Shown here: piece after piece, positions 61,876-64,000 of the stretch
Layout: each line of letters starts with the position of its first letter
How positions within the stretch are numbered: the first letter of the stretch is position 1
Source of the DNA: Imperialibacter sp. EC-SDR9
GTDB taxonomy: Bacteria > Bacteroidota > Bacteroidia > Cytophagales > Cyclobacteriaceae
Direction: 5' to 3'
DNA length: 64,000 bases
Assembly: GCF_902498805.1 (NCBI RefSeq)
Contig: NZ_LR701637.1
Span: forward strand, 1 to 64,000
Notes under the pieces: model-generated
What the model was told of the DNA's origin: nothing
What the model saw: the letters and a program-made list of their open reading frames with translations, nothing else
The model's database searches: none
Made by a program: the position numbers and the translations under genes

Positions 61876-62562
61876 ATGATTTTTACATTGCTGGCATTGG
61901 CCTTAGCCCCTGGCGTAGCCATTATTTTGTTTATCTACCTCAAAGACAAGCACGAAAAAGAGCCGAAAGGGCTTTTGCTCAGGGCCTTTCTTTTTGGCAT
62001 ACTCAGCCTGGTGCTCACACTGGTAGTTTCGGCTATTGCTGACAAGTTTGTGTCTCTCGATCACTCCAGCGCTGAAGACCTGGCACTTTATGCTTTTGGC
62101 ATGGTAGCACTTATTGAGGAAGGAAGCAAATATCTTTTCGTAAGGTACTTCCTTTATCCACACAAAGAATTCAACGAACCCTTCGACGGCATTATCTACG
62201 CAGTAATGGTGAGCATGGGATTTGCTACGGTGGAGAATCTTTTCTACGTGTTTGAGGGCGGTGTAAGCATTGCCATCATGCGAATGTTTACCGCTGTGCC
62301 AGCACATGCTACTTTTGCGGTGCTCATGGGTTTCTTTTTGGGTAAAGCGAAGTTTCAACACAAAAAAGCTGCTTTCGGCCTTATTGGACTGGGGGCTGCC
62401 ACCATTTTGCACGGCGCCTACGATTATTTTCTTTTCATGGATCATGTGCCCGGCATTTGGCTGGGTGCCGTTGTTTCTCTGGTTATCGGGCTTTATCTGT
62501 CAAAACGAGCCATCAAAATGCACCAGGAAGTTTCGCCGTTCAAACCACTTACAGGGCTTTAG
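61876..62562 (+). CDS. PrsW family intramembrane metalloprotease
   Basis: A 228-residue polytopic protein with the PrsW family blocks: DKHEKEPKGLLLRAFLFGIL after TM1, ALIEEGSKYLFVRYFL (Glu81, Glu82, Lys85), GIIYAVMVSMGFATVENLFY, PAHATFAVLMGFFLGKAKF (His) and ILHGAYDYFLF (His, Asp). PrsW of Bacillus cleaves an anti-sigma factor; here no anti-sigma gene is adjacent, so the substrate is open. It is followed after 37 bp by the 62600 gene. Confidence 0.9.
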   Translation: MIFTLLALALAPGVAIILFIYLKDKHEKEPKGLLLRAFLFGILSLVLTLVVSAIADKFVSLDHSSAEDLALYAFGMVALIEEGSKYLFVRYFLYPHKEFNEPFDGIIYAVMVSMGFATVENLFYVFEGGVSIAIMRMFTAVPAHATFAVLMGFFLGKAKFQHKKAAFGLIGLGAATILHGAYDYFLFMDHVPGIWLGAVVSLVIGLYLSKRAIKMHQEVSPFKPLTGL

Positions 62563-62599
62563 CTGTTGACAACCAGGAAGAAGCGTCGTAAATTTTAAC

Positions 62600-63208
62600 A
62601 TGAATATTCCTGAAACCACCAAATTGAAGATACATCAGCTGATTGCTGACGGCAAAAAGCTAGAAGCGGTTAAGTACGTAAAGGAACAATTTGGCCTGGC
62701 GCTTAAGGACGCACTAAAACTTGTGGAGGCCTTGGAGAAAGAGGTTCCACTTTCGGGGAGTGGCTATCAAAAAAGACCTTTTGTCCGTACCAGTTTTTCC
62801 AGGCCGGACAAAGTCTTCTACATTCTTTCCAGGGTATTTCTGGGTGTGGCTTTTCTTCTGTTTGCCATCGGTGCCGCTATTGCCTACGACACCAACGAGG
62901 AGCTGAACCATGCACTGCAATTGCAGGGGAGAGTAGCGGAATTTGCCTACGGTTCCGATGGAGGCTCCATACCCGTGGTGGAATTTACCCACAAGGGTAA
63001 AAAACAAAGAGTACAGGGCTCGGTGGCCTCCACTCCCCCGGCCTACGATATCGGCGAGCCGGTAAAAGTATTTGTGATCACAAGTGAAGGCTACGAAAAG
63101 ATAAGAATCGACGGCATTTTTGAGCTTTGGATAGCGCCCATTATCCTCACCTTCATTGGCACTATTTTTCTTTTTATCGGAGGTGGCATGTACGCCGTGA
63201 GCAGATAG
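62600..63208 (+). CDS. membrane protein with L7/L12-like N-terminus and DUF3592-like domain
   Basis: A 202-residue protein. Residues about 1-48 (LKIHQLIADGKKLEAVKYVK, FGLALKDALKLVEALEKE) match the C-terminal domain of ribosomal protein L7/L12, also used as a small module in other bacterial proteins. Then come a membrane segment (ILSRVFLGVAFLLFAIGAAI), a beta-rich extracytoplasmic domain typical of DUF3592 (LQGRVAEFAYGSDGGSIPVV, GEPVKVFVITSEG) and a C-terminal membrane segment (WIAPIILTFIGTIFLFIGGG). Probably co-transcribed with prsW-like 61876. Function unknown. Confidence 0.8.
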   Translation: MNIPETTKLKIHQLIADGKKLEAVKYVKEQFGLALKDALKLVEALEKEVPLSGSGYQKRPFVRTSFSRPDKVFYILSRVFLGVAFLLFAIGAAIAYDTNEELNHALQLQGRVAEFAYGSDGGSIPVVEFTHKGKKQRVQGSVASTPPAYDIGEPVKVFVITSEGYEKIRIDGIFELWIAPIILTFIGTIFLFIGGGMYAVSR

Positions 63209-63266
63209 TTTTATCTCTCCATTAAACCTTTTGTGTGTTTGTGTATCTAATTAGAAAACAACAAAC

Positions 63267-63686
63267 ATGAAAAGGATAGCAATCACATTTATCGGTGTAA
63301 TGGTAGCAGCTACCACACTGATGGCACAGGAGGAGCAGAGCTCGGCAAAAACTAAACATCGTGCTCAAAGAACTCCTGAAGAAAGAGCGCAAGAAATGAC
63401 CACCCGGCTAAAAGAAGAGCTTAATCTCACCGACCAGCAGTCGGAAGAGCTTTATGCCATTCACTTAAAATACGGAGAAGAGCGCAAAGGCGTGATGGAT
63501 GCTGGCAAAGAAGAACGTGAAGCCCAAAGAAATGAGATCAAAAGCATCAATGACAAGCAAAAAGCAGAGATGAAGAGCGTTCTGACCGAGGAGCAGGTGG
63601 CCAAGCTCGATCAATTGCAGGAAAAAAGGGCACACAGAAGGGGCGACAGACCACAAAGAGGTCAAAGGCGCAGGGGCAGAGGGTAA
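63267..63686 (+). CDS. periplasmic Spy/CpxP-like (LTxxQ) protein
   Basis: A 139-residue secreted protein with signal peptide (MKRIAITFIGVMVAATTLMA). The mature part is highly charged and helical with an LTxxQ-type repeat (LNLTDQQSEELYAIHLKY; SVLTEEQVAKLDQLQEKRA) and a basic Arg/Gly/Gln-rich tail (RGDRPQRGQRRRGRG). Spy/CpxP-like proteins act as periplasmic chaperones or envelope-stress modulators. Convergent with the partial gene at 63696. Confidence 0.85.
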   Translation: MKRIAITFIGVMVAATTLMAQEEQSSAKTKHRAQRTPEERAQEMTTRLKEELNLTDQQSEELYAIHLKYGEERKGVMDAGKEEREAQRNEIKSINDKQKAEMKSVLTEEQVAKLDQLQEKRAHRRGDRPQRGQRRRGRG

Positions 63687-63695
63687 AGCTATCGG

Positions 63696-64000
63696 TTAGT
63701 AGGCTACCTGAATGTCTGTTATCTCCATTTGGTAAAAACCGGCATTGCGAGAACTGGCAAACCAGGTGCCTTCATAGTTTTGCCAATTCTCCCAGCTGAA
63801 TTCTACTCCCCCAACGGGGATAATTTTCACCCAGAGCTTCCACGCCCTTGGTTTGAAGTTTTCATCCAGCAGCCAGAGGTAGCTATCGCCCGGGGTAACT
63901 CCACCCGAGGTGTAGGTAACCAGCAGTGCAGGCCCCTCCGCTGTTTCTACCAGTCGCCGCTCAGTGCCGGGGTCTCTTACTTTAAATGGCGCCACGAGCC
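63696..64000 (-). CDS. hypothetical protein, 5' end beyond the window
   Basis: The last ~100 codons of a gene that runs off the right edge; the GTG near 63995 is an internal valine as the frame stays open to base 64000. The visible part (ERRLVETAEGPALLVTYTSG, GDSYLWLLDENFKPRAWKLW, GTWFASSRNAGFYQMEITDI) is beta-rich and resembles outer-membrane or lipoprotein-carrier-type (LolA-like) sheets, but this is only a pattern. Stop at 63696. Confidence 0.65.
   Translation of the reverse strand, partial: LVAPFKVRDPGTERRLVETAEGPALLVTYTSGGVTPGDSYLWLLDENFKPRAWKLWVKIIPVGGVEFSWENWQNYEGTWFASSRNAGFYQMEITDIQVAY

Noticed and set aside
1-64000. tRNA, rRNA or riboswitch genes
   Set aside because: Intergenic gaps were read by eye for cloverleaf, TTCRANNC and common riboswitch cores; none was found. 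A covariance-model scan would be decisive.

Overview
The window reads as a chromosomal segment of a gliding or surface-colonising member of the Bacteroidota, most likely a Cytophagia-type marine or soil bacterium. Reasons: two giant PKD/Ig-repeat secreted proteins carrying the two known type IX secretion system (T9SS) C-terminal sorting signals (type B, gliding-motility-associated, and type A, Por-type), a PorP/SprF-family protein, many Sec signal peptides and lipoproteins, a CpxP-like small periplasmic protein, and very few recognisable Shine-Dalgarno sequences. No tRNA, rRNA, CRISPR array, transposase or phage structural gene was seen. The assignment below family level is inference.

Region 1 (1-18.8 kb) is ordinary core metabolism and envelope: Lgt, two L,D-transpeptidase-type proteins converging with a 48-bp overlap, HemB, a bacterial indoleamine 2,3-dioxygenase, the GltBD glutamate synthase operon behind a long AT-rich leader, a hotdog thioesterase, an MBL hydrolase, and an rfbA-rfbC-UDP-glucuronate-decarboxylase-like sugar-nucleotide operon, followed by a TlpA-like thiol-disulfide protein.

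Region 2 (18.8-26 kb) is accessory: a lipoprotein resembling an alpha/alpha-toroid glycosidase, a putative AbiC-type phage abortive infection protein, a carboxypeptidase-regulatory-like secreted protein, a toxin-antitoxin pair whose toxin is frameshifted, small membrane proteins (two of them paralogous) and a CPBP protease. Three orphan fragments of a T9SS type-B sorting signal are scattered between these genes; the functional copy ends the adjacent giant gene at 26,028. This looks like repeated segmental duplication and decay.

Region 3 (26-53 kb) is the centre of interest: on the minus strand an FnIII protein, a ~2276-aa PKD/Ig protein (type A signal) and a 1527-aa PKD/Ig protein (type B signal); divergently on the plus strand a PorP/SprF protein fused to a coiled coil and SPOR-like tail, a predicted outer-membrane barrel, a PQQ-type beta-propeller, a 1700-aa giant with a TANFOR-like N-terminus and a 340-residue helical island, and a T9SS-sorted protein split by one in-frame stop. 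I infer a dedicated export/surface-assembly locus. Two of the plus-strand genes have short interspersed repeats at their 5' ends, and one start codon lies inside such a repeat.

Region 4 (53-64 kb) holds a HEAT-like protein, a YwqK-like protein, an intact RelE/ParE-type toxin-antitoxin pair, an amidohydrolase, an OmpA/PD40 protein, several small lipoproteins, a PrsW protease, an L7/L12-like plus DUF3592-like protein, a CpxP/Spy-like protein and a gene running off the right end.
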